Below, in pieces: positions 9,308 through 18,107 of a stretch of DNA of 64,000 nt (position 1 is its first letter; each line of letters begins with the position of its first letter). The stretch is from contig NZ_VFAC01000001.1 of the NCBI RefSeq assembly GCF_007644105.1, positions 186,001-250,000 of the forward strand, in the 5' to 3' direction. The translations under genes and the position numbers were made by a program. The DNA is from Elioraea rosea. Its GTDB lineage: Bacteria; Pseudomonadota; Alphaproteobacteria; Acetobacterales; Acetobacteraceae. Below the pieces are notes generated by a model that saw nothing but the letters and a program-made list of their open reading frames with translations, had not been told where the DNA came from and searched no databases.

Positions 9308-10282
9308 ATGGACCCACGCCCCAAGCCGCGCCTTGCGCTGACGCGCCTCTTTCCGCCCGACGTCATGGCCCGGGCCAGGCGGAGCTATGCCGTGGTGGCC
9401 GAGAACCCGGACGACATCCCCGCCGATGCCGACCGGATCGTCGCAATGGCGGCCGAGGCCGACGCGATCTTCTGCGCCGCCGGCGACCCTCTGGGGGCCG
9501 ACACGATCGCCCGCCTACCAGGCTCGGTGAAGGCCATCGCGACCTTCTCCGTTGGCACCGACCATATCGGCCTCGATGCCGCCAAGGCGCGCGGCATCGC
9601 CGTGACGAACACGCCCGACGTGCTGACGGAGGCGACGGCCGAGACCACCATGCTCCTCCTGCTCGGCGCTGCGCGGCGCGCGGCGGAGGGCGAGCGGCTG
9701 GTGCGCGAGGGACGCTGGACGGGATGGACGCCGACGCAGCTGCTCGGCCGCCAGGTTTCGGGCAAGAAGCTCGGGATCCTCGGCATGGGCCGCATCGGCC
9801 GGGCGGTGGCGCGCATGGCGCGCGGCTTCTTGATGGAGGTGCACTACCACAACCGCTCGCGCCTTCCGGAGGAGCTGGAGGCCGGCGCGATCTACCACAG
9901 CGATGCCGCGGCGATGCTCGCGCAGATCGACATGCTTGCGCTGACGGCACCGGGCGGCGGGCCGCTCACCAACTGGCTGAACGCCGAGCGGATCGCGCTG
10001 ATGAAGCCTGGAACGGTGGTGGTGAACTCGGGCCGCGGCACGCTCGTCGAGGACAATGCGCTGATCGCCGCCCTGAAATCCGGCCACGTGGCCGCGGCGG
10101 GGCTCGATGTGTTCGCCAACGAGCCGCAGCTCGACCCGCGCTATCGCGAGCAGGCCAACACCTTCCTTCTGCCGCATCTCGGCAGCGCGACGGTCGAGGC
10201 GCGGAACGCCATGGGCTTCCGCGCGCTCGACAATCTCGACGCCTTCTTCTCGGGAGACCAGCCGCCTGACCGCATCGCCTGA
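9308..10282 (+). CDS. D-2-hydroxyacid dehydrogenase (glyoxylate/hydroxypyruvate reductase type)
   Basis: 324 residues. The start ATG at 9308 is preceded by GGGAGG. The NAD(P)-binding loop GMGRIG is at residues 159-164. The catalytic triad is Arg243 (SGRGTL), Glu272 (ANEP) and His290 (LLPHLGSA). The family reversibly reduces 2-oxoacids such as glyoxylate or hydroxypyruvate with NAD(P)H in the cytoplasm. It reads away from the hydantoinase operon with a 142-base shared promoter region, which fits a linked role in disposing of 2-oxoacids from amino-acid catabolism. Confidence 0.92.
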   Translation: MDPRPKPRLALTRLFPPDVMARARRSYAVVAENPDDIPADADRIVAMAAEADAIFCAAGDPLGADTIARLPGSVKAIATFSVGTDHIGLDAAKARGIAVTNTPDVLTEATAETTMLLLLGAARRAAEGERLVREGRWTGWTPTQLLGRQVSGKKLGILGMGRIGRAVARMARGFLMEVHYHNRSRLPEELEAGAIYHSDAAAMLAQIDMLALTAPGGGPLTNWLNAERIALMKPGTVVVNSGRGTLVEDNALIAALKSGHVAAAGLDVFANEPQLDPRYREQANTFLLPHLGSATVEARNAMGFRALDNLDAFFSGDQPPDRIA

Positions 10283-10322
10283 GGGCGGCTCGTTCCCTCA
10301 GGCGCCGGCCGCGCCGTCCCGC

Positions 10323-12644
10323 CTATCGCGTGCGGATGTCGGCGAGGAAGCGCTCGACCTCCTTGACCAGCGTGCCCGCCTCTCCAGCGAGCCCGTTCGC
10401 CGAGGAGAGAACCTGCGCGGCCTTGTCGCCCGTCTCCTCGATGGCGGACGAGACCGCGCCGATATTGCTCGTGACCTCGCTCGTGCCCGCGGCGGCCTGC
10501 TGAACCGCACGGGCGATCTCGTGCGTCGCGGCACCCTGCTCCTCCACCGCTGCGGCGATGCCGGTCGCGATCTCGTTCATCCGCCCGATCGTGCCGCCGA
10601 TGCCGCGGATCGCGCCGACCGCGTCGTTGGTCGCCTGCTGCATCGCGCTGATCTGCGCGGCGATCTCCTCGGTCGCCTTCGCGGTCTGCCCGGCGAGGTT
10701 CTTCACCTCCGAGGCGACCACCGCGAAGCCCTTGCCCGCCTCGCCGGCGCGCGCTGCCTCGATCGTCGCGTTGAGCGCGAGAAGGTTGGTCTGGCCCGCG
10801 ATATCGCCGATCAGCCGGACCACGTCGCCGATCCGGGCGGCGGCATCCGAAAGCCCCGCCACCGTCCCGTCCGTCGCATCAGCCTCGCGCGCGGCCTGCG
10901 CGGCGATCTGCGCGCTCTCGGCAACCTGGCGGCTGATCTCCCGCACCGAGGCCGCAAGCTCCTCGGCAGAGGCAGCGACGGTCTGGACATTGGCAGAGGC
11001 CTGCTCGGTGGCGGCGGAGACGGCAACGGCGCGCTTGCCCGTGTCCGACGCCGTGTCGCTCATCGATTCGGCAAGCGTCTTCACCCCCGCTGCACCCTCG
11101 CCCATGTTGCGCGCAACCCGCGCGACAGAGGCCTCGAAATTGTCCGCGAGCTTCACCTGGGCCGTGACGAGGTTCAGCACCAGCATCGCACCGACATACT
11201 CGCCCGCGGCGTCGAGCACGGCGTTGACGCGGAGGTCCATCGTCTCCGGCCCGATCTTGATGCGCGCGCGGTGCGGCAGGTTCTTCGGGTCGGAGAGAAG
11301 CGTGCGCTGGTGTGTGGCGTTGCGGTGGAACAGATCGACGCTCTTGCCGACGAGCTCGTCTGCCTTCACGGGCATCAGGTGCTCGACCGTGCCGAGAACG
11401 CGACGCGTCTCCTCGTTCACGTAGGTGATGCGGAACTCGTCGCGCGGGTCTGCGACGATGACGGCCATCGGCAACTGGCCGAGCATCTGGCCCTGCGCGA
11501 AGGCCTGCTCAACCGTGCCGCGTAGCCGCGCGACGGCGTTCTGCATCCGACCGAACTCGTCGCGCCGCGCGGTTTCCTCGAGGGTGAAGCGCGTGTCGCC
11601 GCCGGCGATGCGTTGCAGCAGCCCGGTGATGCGCGAGACCGGCCGGCCGACGATCAGCGCGGTCGAGACGGAGGTCGCGACCATCAGGAGAGCGATCGCG
11701 CCGGCGAGAACGAGAACCGTCGTGCCTGCGGCGGAGATGATCGCCTCGAGCCGCAGCCCGGCCGAGCGCGCCTCGCCGACATAGGCGGTGGCAACGGCCG
11801 CCGCCATCTGCTCGAGCGCCTGGGCGGCAGGTGCGGTGACGGTCCGGTCATGCTCCGCAAGCTCGCCCGACAGCGTGCCGAGCCGCATCGAGGCCTCGAC
11901 GAGCTGCTCGAGCGCCTGGGAGAGCTCGCCGAGCTCGTCCTTCATGCGCGCGTTCACCTCGACGCCCGAGGCGCCGCGCATATGCGTCCGCGCCGTCGCC
12001 GCCGCGCGACGGACGCGCTGCATCTGCCCCGCATCGCCCGTGGCGAGGTAGCGAAGCGCGGCGATCCGGAGGTCGGACGCGGCACCGTTGACGGCCAGCA
12101 GGCGACCGCGCAGCTCCTCGAGCATCGTCGCGTCGAGGCCCTCGAGCTCGATGCCCGCGAAGGAGCCCTCGAAGCGCATGTCGTAGCTCTGGCCGAGCGG
12201 GAAGAAGGCATCGTCGCGCGTGGCGATGAGGCTCGCGCGCAGATCCGCCGCCTTCAGCACGGCACCGTTCAGCACCGCAACCTGCTCGCCGAGCGCCTTC
12301 ACCGAGCCCTGATCGACCTCATGGGTCTCGTGGCGGGCGATCTCGGCGATCTCAGCGGTCGCGGCGGTGGTGATCCGGTCCGCCTCCTTGCGGATCGCGG
12401 CGAGCTCTGCGCCGGTCTGGGCGGCGAAGATCGCGCGGTTCTGCGTCGGCAGGGCGGAGACGGCGACGGCAACTTCCCGCACGCGGCGCTCGGTGTCGAC
12501 ATCCTCCTGCTCATGCACACGGCCCTGCCGGACATCGCCGAGCTGGCCCATCACGGCGAAGACGAGCCCGCCGAGCAGCACGATCGGCACGACCGCGAAG
12601 ATGCCGAGCTTGGTCCGAAGGGGGAGATTGCCGAGAAGGGTCAT
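10323..12644 (-). CDS. Methyl-accepting chemotaxis protein with internal PAS-like domain
   Basis: A 773-residue inner-membrane chemoreceptor. TM1 is near residues 13-32, a long helical periplasmic sensor follows (about 33-300), TM2 is near 303-331, and a HAMP segment ([18 protein letters not shown]) comes next. A PAS-like cytoplasmic module lies at about 390-500 (AVIVADP...[13 protein letters not shown]). The C-terminal signalling domain ends in the hairpin with [14 protein letters not shown]. The PAS insert points to additional sensing of redox, ligand or energy state. I chose ATG 12644; a TTG at 12671 with GGAGA upstream would add nine residues. No che genes are nearby. Confidence 0.92.
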   Translation of the reverse strand: MTLLGNLPLRTKLGIFAVVPIVLLGGLVFAVMGQLGDVRQGRVHEQEDVDTERRVREVAVAVSALPTQNRAIFAAQTGAELAAIRKEADRITTAATAEIAEIARHETHEVDQGSVKALGEQVAVLNGAVLKAADLRASLIATRDDAFFPLGQSYDMRFEGSFAGIELEGLDATMLEELRGRLLAVNGAASDLRIAALRYLATGDAGQMQRVRRAAATARTHMRGASGVEVNARMKDELGELSQALEQLVEASMRLGTLSGELAEHDRTVTAPAAQALEQMAAAVATAYVGEARSAGLRLEAIISAAGTTVLVLAGAIALLMVATSVSTALIVGRPVSRITGLLQRIAGGDTRFTLEETARRDEFGRMQNAVARLRGTVEQAFAQGQMLGQLPMAVIVADPRDEFRITYVNEETRRVLGTVEHLMPVKADELVGKSVDLFHRNATHQRTLLSDPKNLPHRARIKIGPETMDLRVNAVLDAAGEYVGAMLVLNLVTAQVKLADNFEASVARVARNMGEGAAGVKTLAESMSDTASDTGKRAVAVSAATEQASANVQTVAASAEELAASVREISRQVAESAQIAAQAAREADATDGTVAGLSDAAARIGDVVRLIGDIAGQTNLLALNATIEAARAGEAGKGFAVVASEVKNLAGQTAKATEEIAAQISAMQQATNDAVGAIRGIGGTIGRMNEIATGIAAAVEEQGAATHEIARAVQQAAAGTSEVTSNIGAVSSAIEETGDKAAQVLSSANGLAGEAGTLVKEVERFLADIRTR

Positions 12645-12822
12645 GCGCCAGGCCTTGATCACGATCACCAATGGGGGTCTCCGTCTCTATCGGCGCGGCC
12701 TTAATCCAGGATGAATTTCCGGCAATGTCCGGGCAGCGTCCCGCGCGGCGGCGATTGCCCTTCCGCCGCATGGCCCCCAAGTCAGAACCGACGCCATCGC
12801 CCCAACGCCGCGGAGCCACCCG

Positions 12823-13461
12823 ATGCTGTTCGACTGCGCCTCGCTCTCACCCGAGAACACCTACAAGCTTCTCGTCTCCACGGTCGTGCCGCGGCCGATC
12901 GCCTGGGTGACGACGCTCGACGAGAACGGCACGCCGAATGCGGCGCCCTACAGCTTCTTCAACGCGATGAGCGGCTCGCCGCCGGTCGTGGCCATCGGCA
13001 TCGGGCCGAAGCGCGAGGGGCTCAAGGACACCGGCGAGAACATCCGCCGGGCGCGCGAGTTCGTCGTCAACCTCGTGACGGACAGGACGGCAGAGGCGAT
13101 GAACGTCACCGCGATCGACTTTCCCGCGGGCGTCAACGAGCTCGCCGAGGCAGGCCTGACGACGGCGAAGAGCAGCCATGTCGCCCCGCCGCGGATCGCC
13201 GAGAGCCCGGTCGCGGTGGAATGCAGGCTGCACACGCTGATCGAGCTCGGCCAGGGCCGGGCGGTCGTCCTCGGCGAGGTGCTCGCCTTCCACATCGACG
13301 ATGCCTGCGTGCTCGACCCGGCACGCTGCTACATCGATACGCCCAGGCTCGGGCTGATCGGCCGCATGCACGGGGCGGGCGGCTACCTGCGCACGACCGA
13401 CAGGCTGGAGATGCCGCGGATCTCGCTCGCCGCCTGGCAGCAGCGCGGCGCCGCGGAGTAG
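12823..13461 (+). CDS. Flavin reductase-like / FMN-binding split-barrel protein
   Basis: A 212-residue protein of the DIM6/NTAB flavin reductase family. Features are VVPRPIAWVTTLDENG near residue 20, then NAAPYSFFNAMSGSPP and the closing GGYLRT segment. Such proteins bind FMN and either reduce flavin with NAD(P)H for a partner monooxygenase or act as FMN-dependent oxidoreductases. No monooxygenase partner is adjacent. It is divergent from the chemoreceptor and lies 86 bases before the iron permease gene. The precise partner is unknown. Confidence 0.85.
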   Translation: MLFDCASLSPENTYKLLVSTVVPRPIAWVTTLDENGTPNAAPYSFFNAMSGSPPVVAIGIGPKREGLKDTGENIRRAREFVVNLVTDRTAEAMNVTAIDFPAGVNELAEAGLTTAKSSHVAPPRIAESPVAVECRLHTLIELGQGRAVVLGEVLAFHIDDACVLDPARCYIDTPRLGLIGRMHGAGGYLRTTDRLEMPRISLAAWQQRGAAE

Positions 13462-13510
13462 TTCCGCCCCCGCCCCCTCTGGCGCACCGGGCGGAACTGC
13501 CGCATGGTGG

Positions 13511-13531
13511 CGCAAATGCGAGGCATTCTCA
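13511..13531. promoter_or_regulatory. Fur-box-like palindrome before the iron permease
   Basis: A 21-base inverted repeat with arms CGCAAATG and CATTCTCA around a 5-base centre. It ends 16 bases before the permease start. It shares the 12-mer TGCGAGGCATTC with the site at 15841. Position and sequence suggest iron-dependent repression by Fur or a related regulator. This assignment is inference. Confidence 0.5.
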
Positions 13532-13547
13532 GACAAGAACGCGGGCG

Positions 13548-15215
13548 ATGACAGCCACCGCCACCGTGGCCGGAACGGCGCCCTCCTCCCGGCCGCGCCT
13601 GCCCTCGGGCTGGACGGTCGCCGCCCTCGTGGCCGCCGCCGCCGTGGCCTCCCCGCTCATCGCCGTGCTTGCCGGGGCCGTCGCGCCGGCGGGGGAGGTC
13701 TGGCGCCAGCTCGCCGAGACCGTTCTCGCGGAGTTCGTGCTGAACTCCATCCTGCTCTCCGCCGGCACCGCGGCGCTTGCCATCACAATCGGCGCCGGCA
13801 CCGCCTGGCTTGTCACGATGCATGACTTCCCCGGCAGGCGCGTCTTCGAGGTGGCACTTCTCCTGACGCTGGCGATGCCCGCCTACCTGATCGGCTACGT
13901 CTACACCGACATGCTCGACGTGACCGGGCCCGTGCAGTCCGCGCTTCGGGCGGGGCTCGGGGTTCGCTTCGGGGAGTACTGGTTCCCCGAGATCCGCTCG
14001 CTCGGCGGTGCGGTGCTGATGTTCGGTCTCGTGCTCTACCCCTATGTCTACCTGCTCTGCCGTGCGGCCTTCCTCGAGCAGTCGGTGTGCCTGACCGAGG
14101 TGGCACGCACGCTCGGCTGCTCGCGGATGGCGATGATCCGCCGCGTGGCGCTGCCGCTGGCGCGACCGGCGATCGCGGCCGGCGCGGCGCTTGCGGTGAT
14201 GGAGGCGCTGGCCGATTTCGGCACGGTTCAGCACTTCGCCGTGCGCACCTTCACGACCGGAATCTACCAGGCCTGGTTCCAGATGGGCGACCGGACGGCC
14301 GCGCAGCAGCTCGCCGCCTGCCTCATGGGCGTGGTCGCGACGCTTCTGCTCCTCGAGCGCCTCGCCCGCGGGCCGCGGCGCTTCTTCAACACGAGCTCGA
14401 AGCACCAGGCGATCACGCTCGTGCCGATGGCGGGCCTCCGCGCGGCCGGCGCGACGCTTGCCTGCGCGCTGCCTGTCCTGCTCGGCTTCGCGGTGCCGGC
14501 CCTGCGGCTCGCGCAGCTCGCGCTCGAGGACGGCGACAGCACCTTGCACGTCCTGCCCTTCGCGCGGCACAGCATCGTTCTCGCGGCCCTTGCCGCGGCA
14601 CTTGCCGTCGCCGTCGCGGTGGTGATGGCCTATGGCGCCCGGCTGCGGGCGACCGCGACGATGCGCGCGGCCGTCACCGTCGCCTCGCTCGGCTACGCGG
14701 TGCCCGGCTCGGTCATCGCCGTCGGCGTGCTCGTTCCGTTCGGGCTGTTCGACAATGCGCTCGACCGCTGGATGCGGGCACAGTTCGGCATCTCCACCGG
14801 CCTGCTGCTCTCGGGGACGATCGCTGCGCTGGTGTTCGCCTACGTCGCGCGCTTCCTCGCCGTCGCGCTCTCGACCGTCGAGGCCGGGCTCGCACGGATC
14901 CGCCCGAGCGTCGAGGATGCCGCCCGTGTTCTCGGCCGCGGACCGGCGGGAAGCCTCGCCGCGGTGCATGCGCCGCTGATCCGCGGAAGCCTGCTTTCCG
15001 CCGCCCTCCTCGTGTTCGTCGACACGATGAAGGAACTGCCGGCAACGCTGATCGTCCGCCCCTTCGATTTCGATACGCTTGCCGTGCGCGTCTACAACCT
15101 CGCTTCCGACGAACGCCTGGCGCAGGCCTCGACGGCTGCGCTGGTCATCGTTGCCGCCGGCCTCATCCCCGTTGCCATCCTCGCCCGGGCAATGAAGCGG
15201 GCCGGGCACGACTGA
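13548..15215 (+). CDS. Fe(III)-type ABC transporter permease, two fused permease domains (FbpB/SfuB type)
   Basis: 555 residues and about 12 membrane segments, the usual length for FbpB/SfuB permeases carrying two BPD-transport domains in one chain. Each half has an ATPase-docking EAA loop: EVARTLGCSRMAMIRRVALP (first half) and VEDAARVLGRGPAGSLAAVH (second half). It would pass iron delivered by the periplasmic binding protein encoded at 15911-17008. No ATPase gene is present in the window, so the energising subunit must be elsewhere. Start ATG 13548 overlaps the stop of an 11-codon open frame beginning at 13516. A Fur-like palindrome lies just upstream. Confidence 0.9.
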   Translation: MTATATVAGTAPSSRPRLPSGWTVAALVAAAAVASPLIAVLAGAVAPAGEVWRQLAETVLAEFVLNSILLSAGTAALAITIGAGTAWLVTMHDFPGRRVFEVALLLTLAMPAYLIGYVYTDMLDVTGPVQSALRAGLGVRFGEYWFPEIRSLGGAVLMFGLVLYPYVYLLCRAAFLEQSVCLTEVARTLGCSRMAMIRRVALPLARPAIAAGAALAVMEALADFGTVQHFAVRTFTTGIYQAWFQMGDRTAAQQLAACLMGVVATLLLLERLARGPRRFFNTSSKHQAITLVPMAGLRAAGATLACALPVLLGFAVPALRLAQLALEDGDSTLHVLPFARHSIVLAALAAALAVAVAVVMAYGARLRATATMRAAVTVASLGYAVPGSVIAVGVLVPFGLFDNALDRWMRAQFGISTGLLLSGTIAALVFAYVARFLAVALSTVEAGLARIRPSVEDAARVLGRGPAGSLAAVHAPLIRGSLLSAALLVFVDTMKELPATLIVRPFDFDTLAVRVYNLASDERLAQASTAALVIVAAGLIPVAILARAMKRAGHD

Positions 15216-15217
15216 CC

Positions 15218-15246
15218 AAAAAAAACGCCCCGCACGAGGCGGGGCG
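15218..15246 (-). terminator. Intrinsic terminator (hairpin plus T run on minus strand)
   Basis: An 8-bp stem, CGCCCCGC / GCGGGGCG with loop ACGAG (15226-15246). On the minus strand it is followed by eight T residues. It would end transcription of the unknown gene at 15356-15820. The hairpin also sits directly behind the permease gene on the plus strand, where it lacks a T run. Confidence 0.75.
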
Positions 15247-15355
15247 AGTGTGGAACGGAGCGATTGGAGCGCAAGTGAGGGGACGGCGCCCGGCGTCCCG
15301 GAAAGCCCCGCGCGGGGAGAGTGAGGTACGCAGGGGTCCCGAGCTCGCCACCCAG

Positions 15356-15820
15356 TCAATGCACGACCGGGCGGTCAGGTTTCGTTGTGATCGGCAACGC
15401 GGCGTCGGCGAGGCTTCGCGCGATGCTCGCCATCAGACCGACGGCGCGTGGCGCCGCAGCGGGCGGAACCCACCCGGCAATGATGCGCTGGGCACGCCAG
15501 GGCTCTCCTGCCTGCAGCGCGCCGATCGCCTCGACCAGCTGTTCCTCGCCCTCGGACAGCCAGGCATCGTGGATCGAGCCGAAGCCAGGGCCGGAGGGGC
15601 AAGCAGAGAGGAGGGCCAGAAGGCTGGCGAAGGCCGCGAAGGCATCCGGAGCAAGCCCGGCGCAGCGGAACAGGGCGCAGGGGCTCGCGACGCCCGAGAC
15701 CTCGCCCGCCGTCCAGGTCCGCGCCGCGCACAGCATGAGCTGGCCACCGAGGCCGAGTTCGGCCACGCGGGGGAGGCTGGCGACGGCGGTCATCCGCGGT
15801 TCGATCAGGCGTCGGGTCAT
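15356..15820 (-). CDS. Unknown protein, iron-locus associated
   Basis: I do not recognise this protein (154 residues from the ATG at 15820). It is Ala-rich and helical, with two Cys within ten residues (SPCALFRCAGL), a hydrophobic stretch AFAASLLALLSACPSG and no clear signal peptide. An in-frame start at 15862 would run across the Fur-like palindrome at 15841-15861, so the downstream ATG is preferred; it has only a weak GGA ribosome site. It lies between the iron permease and the ferric-binding protein, has its own operator-like site and is closed by a strong terminator. It is therefore probably an iron-regulated gene whose role is linked to this importer. Confidence 0.6.
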   Translation of the reverse strand: MTRRLIEPRMTAVASLPRVAELGLGGQLMLCAARTWTAGEVSGVASPCALFRCAGLAPDAFAAFASLLALLSACPSGPGFGSIHDAWLSEGEEQLVEAIGALQAGEPWRAQRIIAGWVPPAAAPRAVGLMASIARSLADAALPITTKPDRPVVH

Positions 15821-15840
15821 GCGGTTGGATCCATCAATCA

Positions 15841-15861
15841 TGCGAGTGCGAGGCATTCGCA
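15841..15861. promoter_or_regulatory. Fur-box-like palindrome before the unknown iron-locus gene
   Basis: A 21-base inverted repeat TGCGAGTG-N5-CATTCGCA, with arms matching in 7 of 8 positions. It lies 20 bases upstream of the start at 15820. The core TGCGAGGCATTC is identical to that at 13511-13531, so one regulator probably controls both genes. Confidence 0.55.
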
Positions 15862-15910
15862 AATTAAAGGCCGAAAGAAGGGCGCGGCAGGACGCCGCGC
15901 CCCGTTCCTC

Positions 15911-17008
15911 TCAGCGCCAGCCGGCGCGCTGCATCAGCGTCAGCGCCTCGGCACCGTTCTTCGCATAGGCAACGGCGTTCAGCTGGTCTTCCGTGAAGCG
16001 GCCCCACGAGGCGACCACGGGGTGGACGTTCACCTCGTCCACGACCGGGTACTCGAAGTTGCCGTTCGCGAACATCTCCTGCGCCTTCACCGAGGTCAGG
16101 TATTCGAGGAAGGCAACGGCCGCATCCCGGTTCGGCGCGTTCCGCACCACGGCGGCACCCGAGACGTTCACATGGGTTCCACGGTCACCCTGGTTGGGGA
16201 ACACGACACGAAGCCCGTCGGCCATCGCCTTCTCCTCGGGCTTCTCCGAGGCGGCGAGCCGGCCAAAATAGTAGGTGTTGGAGACGGCGATGCGGCACTG
16301 CCCGGCTGCCACCGCCTGGATCTGCGGCGTGTCGCCGCCCTGCGGCGGCCGGCCCATGTTGGCGACCACCCCCTTGGCCCACGCCTCCGTCGCCTCGGCG
16401 CCGTTGGCAGCGAGCATCGAGCCGGCAAGCGAGATGTTGTAGACCTGATTGGACGACCGGACGCAGACCGTGCCCTTCAGCGCCGGGTTGGCGAGATCCT
16501 CGTAGCGCGCGAGCGGGATCGGCGGCGTCCAGTCCTTCGGCACGATCAGCACACGCGCGCGCTTCGACAGCCCGAACCAGTTGCCATCGGGGTCACGGAG
16601 ATGGGCGGGGATGCGACCCTCTAGAACCTGGCTTCGCACAGGCTGGAGGATGTTGGCCGCCCTCGCCCGCTCGAGCCGCGCGGCATCGACGGTGATCAGC
16701 ACGTCGGCCGGGCTGTTCGCTCCCTCGTTGCGGATGCGCTCGATCAGCTGGTCCGCGTCGCCCTCGATCAGCCGGACGCGGATGCCCGTTGCCTGCGTGA
16801 ACCCGTCATAGAGGGCACGGTCGGTGTCGTAGTGGCGCGAGGAATAGACGTTCACCACCCGCTCCTGCCCGAAGGCCATGGCAGGGGCGAGCACGGCGGC
16901 GGCGCCGAGGCCGGCGATGATCGCGCGGCGGGCCAGGCGCGGCTTCCGGCGTTCGCCGGTGGCGAGCTCGGCGAGGATGCCGGCGACGAGGGGAGTGGAA
17001 CGCTTCAT
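15911..17008 (-). CDS. Fe(III) ABC transporter substrate-binding protein (FbpA/FutA type)
   Basis: 365 residues. An unusually long N-terminal extension precedes a twin-arginine-like leader (RLARRAIIAGLGAAAVLAPA), with cleavage expected near AFGQ (residue 48). The mature protein starts VVNVYSSRHYDTD, the hallmark of ferric-binding proteins. The paired tyrosines Y246-Y247 (SNTYYFGR) match the iron ligands of FbpA/FutA1. It captures Fe(III) in the periplasm and hands it to the permease encoded at 13548. A Fur-like site with tandem AATGAG repeats lies about 60 bases upstream, consistent with iron repression. Confidence 0.92.
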   Translation of the reverse strand: MKRSTPLVAGILAELATGERRKPRLARRAIIAGLGAAAVLAPAMAFGQERVVNVYSSRHYDTDRALYDGFTQATGIRVRLIEGDADQLIERIRNEGANSPADVLITVDAARLERARAANILQPVRSQVLEGRIPAHLRDPDGNWFGLSKRARVLIVPKDWTPPIPLARYEDLANPALKGTVCVRSSNQVYNISLAGSMLAANGAEATEAWAKGVVANMGRPPQGGDTPQIQAVAAGQCRIAVSNTYYFGRLAASEKPEEKAMADGLRVVFPNQGDRGTHVNVSGAAVVRNAPNRDAAVAFLEYLTSVKAQEMFANGNFEYPVVDEVNVHPVVASWGRFTEDQLNAVAYAKNGAEALTLMQRAGWR

Positions 17009-17066
17009 CGAGCATAATCCTCACGATCGGTGGCGATGCGCCGCCGGCCATCAGGCCGCGCGGCCG

Positions 17067-17089
17067 TTGCAACTCATTCTCATTTGCGA
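17067..17089. promoter_or_regulatory. Fur-box-like site upstream of the ferric-binding protein gene
   Basis: Read on the minus strand, the site contains tandem AATGAGAATGAG flanked by GCA and TTGC, the repeated hexamer pattern of classical Fur boxes. It lies 59 bases upstream of the start at 17008, where a promoter is expected. Regulator identity is inferred from sequence and gene function. Confidence 0.6.
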
Positions 17090-17100
17090 CGCTAGCCGGA

Positions 17101-17117
17101 TTGCGAACGCTTCGCAA
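17101..17117. promoter_or_regulatory. Perfect 17-base palindrome
   Basis: TTGCGAACGCTTCGCAA has perfect 7-base arms around CGC. It lies in the 189-base intergenic space between the ferric-binding protein gene and the hydrolase gene at 17198. The TTGCGAA arm resembles the other Fur-like arms of this window (TGCGAAT, TGCGAGT), so it may be a second operator shared by the divergent genes. Confidence 0.5.
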
Positions 17118-17129
17118 GTGCGATCGCAC
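17118..17129. promoter_or_regulatory. Perfect 12-base palindrome adjoining the previous one
   Basis: GTGCGATCGCAC is fully self-complementary and directly abuts the 17-base palindrome. It contains GCGATCGC. Its function is unknown; it could extend the operator or be a chance palindrome in GC-rich DNA. Confidence 0.35.
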
Positions 17130-17197
17130 CCCTGACGGATCACGACCCGCCCGCCTACACTCCCCCGCAAATCGAAGACCGAGGAGGCGACGCCGAG

Positions 17198-18046
17198 ATG
17201 CCCGAGCAAACGACCCGCCCGACGCTTGTCCTGCCCCGCGGCGCCATCGAGTGCCACAGCCATGTCTACGACCCCGACCGGTTCCCCTACGCTCTGCCCG
17301 AGCTCGGCGAGAAGACCTATGACTGGCAGGCCTTCGGCGCGATGCTCGCGAGGCTCGGCTTCGACCGCACGGCCATCGTGCAGGCCGGCGCCTACGGCAC
17401 GGACAACCGCTGCACCCTCGAAGCCGTCGCGCGGCTGGGGCATGACCGGGCACGCGCCGTCGTCGTCACCCGGCCCGACGAGACGGAGGAGGGGTTCCGC
17501 GAGCTGCACGCGCAAGGCGCGCGGGGATTGCGCTTCTTCTTCGGCTCACCCTTCCTGAAGCTGTCCGACGTGAAGCCGATGGCGGCACGCATCGCGCCGC
17601 TCGGCTGGCACATCATCATGCAGGACCCGAACGGGATCGACTTCGAGGCCTGGAACGCGGTGATCGACGGTCTTCCCTGCCCCGTCGTCATCGACCATCT
17701 CGGCCGCATCCCGCCGGGGCCGGGAGCGATGTCCTCGGCGACGCACCCCGGGTTCCAGGGGGTGCTGCGCCTGCTCGAGAAGGGGCATGTCTACGTGAAG
17801 CTCTCCGGCTTCTACTACGCCTCCGCCACGGGCTACCCGTACCAGGACGTGGAGCAGCGCGTGCGCGCGCTCGTCGAGCTCCGGCCCGACAGGCTGCTCT
17901 ACGGCGCGAACTGGCCGCACCCGAAGATGGAACCGAAGCCGGACGATGCGAAGGAGCTCGACCTCCTGCTCGACTGGGTGCCGGACGCGAAGGTCCGCGA
18001 CATGATCCTGAGGGACAATCCCGCGCGGCTCTACTTCAACGAGTGA
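17198..18046 (+). CDS. Amidohydrolase-superfamily hydrolase, 2-pyrone-4,6-dicarboxylate lactonase-like
   Basis: A 282-residue TIM-barrel hydrolase of the COG3618/LigI group. The N-terminal pair His20/His22 (ECHSHVYDP), the central VVIDHLGRIP, and the C-terminal GANWPHPK with the downstream acidic PDD segment match lactonases acting on 2-pyrone-4,6-dicarboxylate and related sugar or aromatic lactones. It would act in the cytoplasm. It converges with the HpcH/HpaI aldolase gene, and a shared bidirectional terminator separates them. An aldolase next door suggests both serve breakdown of an aromatic or sugar acid, but no other pathway genes are nearby. Confidence 0.85.
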   Translation: MPEQTTRPTLVLPRGAIECHSHVYDPDRFPYALPELGEKTYDWQAFGAMLARLGFDRTAIVQAGAYGTDNRCTLEAVARLGHDRARAVVVTRPDETEEGFRELHAQGARGLRFFFGSPFLKLSDVKPMAARIAPLGWHIIMQDPNGIDFEAWNAVIDGLPCPVVIDHLGRIPPGPGAMSSATHPGFQGVLRLLEKGHVYVKLSGFYYASATGYPYQDVEQRVRALVELRPDRLLYGANWPHPKMEPKPDDAKELDLLLDWVPDAKVRDMILRDNPARLYFNE

Positions 18047-18057
18047 GCCGAAAAGAA

Positions 18058-18086
18058 AACGGCGCCGGAACGCTCCGGCGCCGTTT
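18058..18086. terminator. Bidirectional intrinsic terminator
   Basis: A 12-bp perfect stem AACGGCGCCGGA / TCCGGCGCCGTT with loop ACGC. It is preceded by an A-rich run and followed by T residues, so it can stop transcription from both sides. It sits between two convergent genes. Confidence 0.85.
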
Positions 18087-18107
18087 CGTGGGCCGGCGCG
18101 CGTCGGC

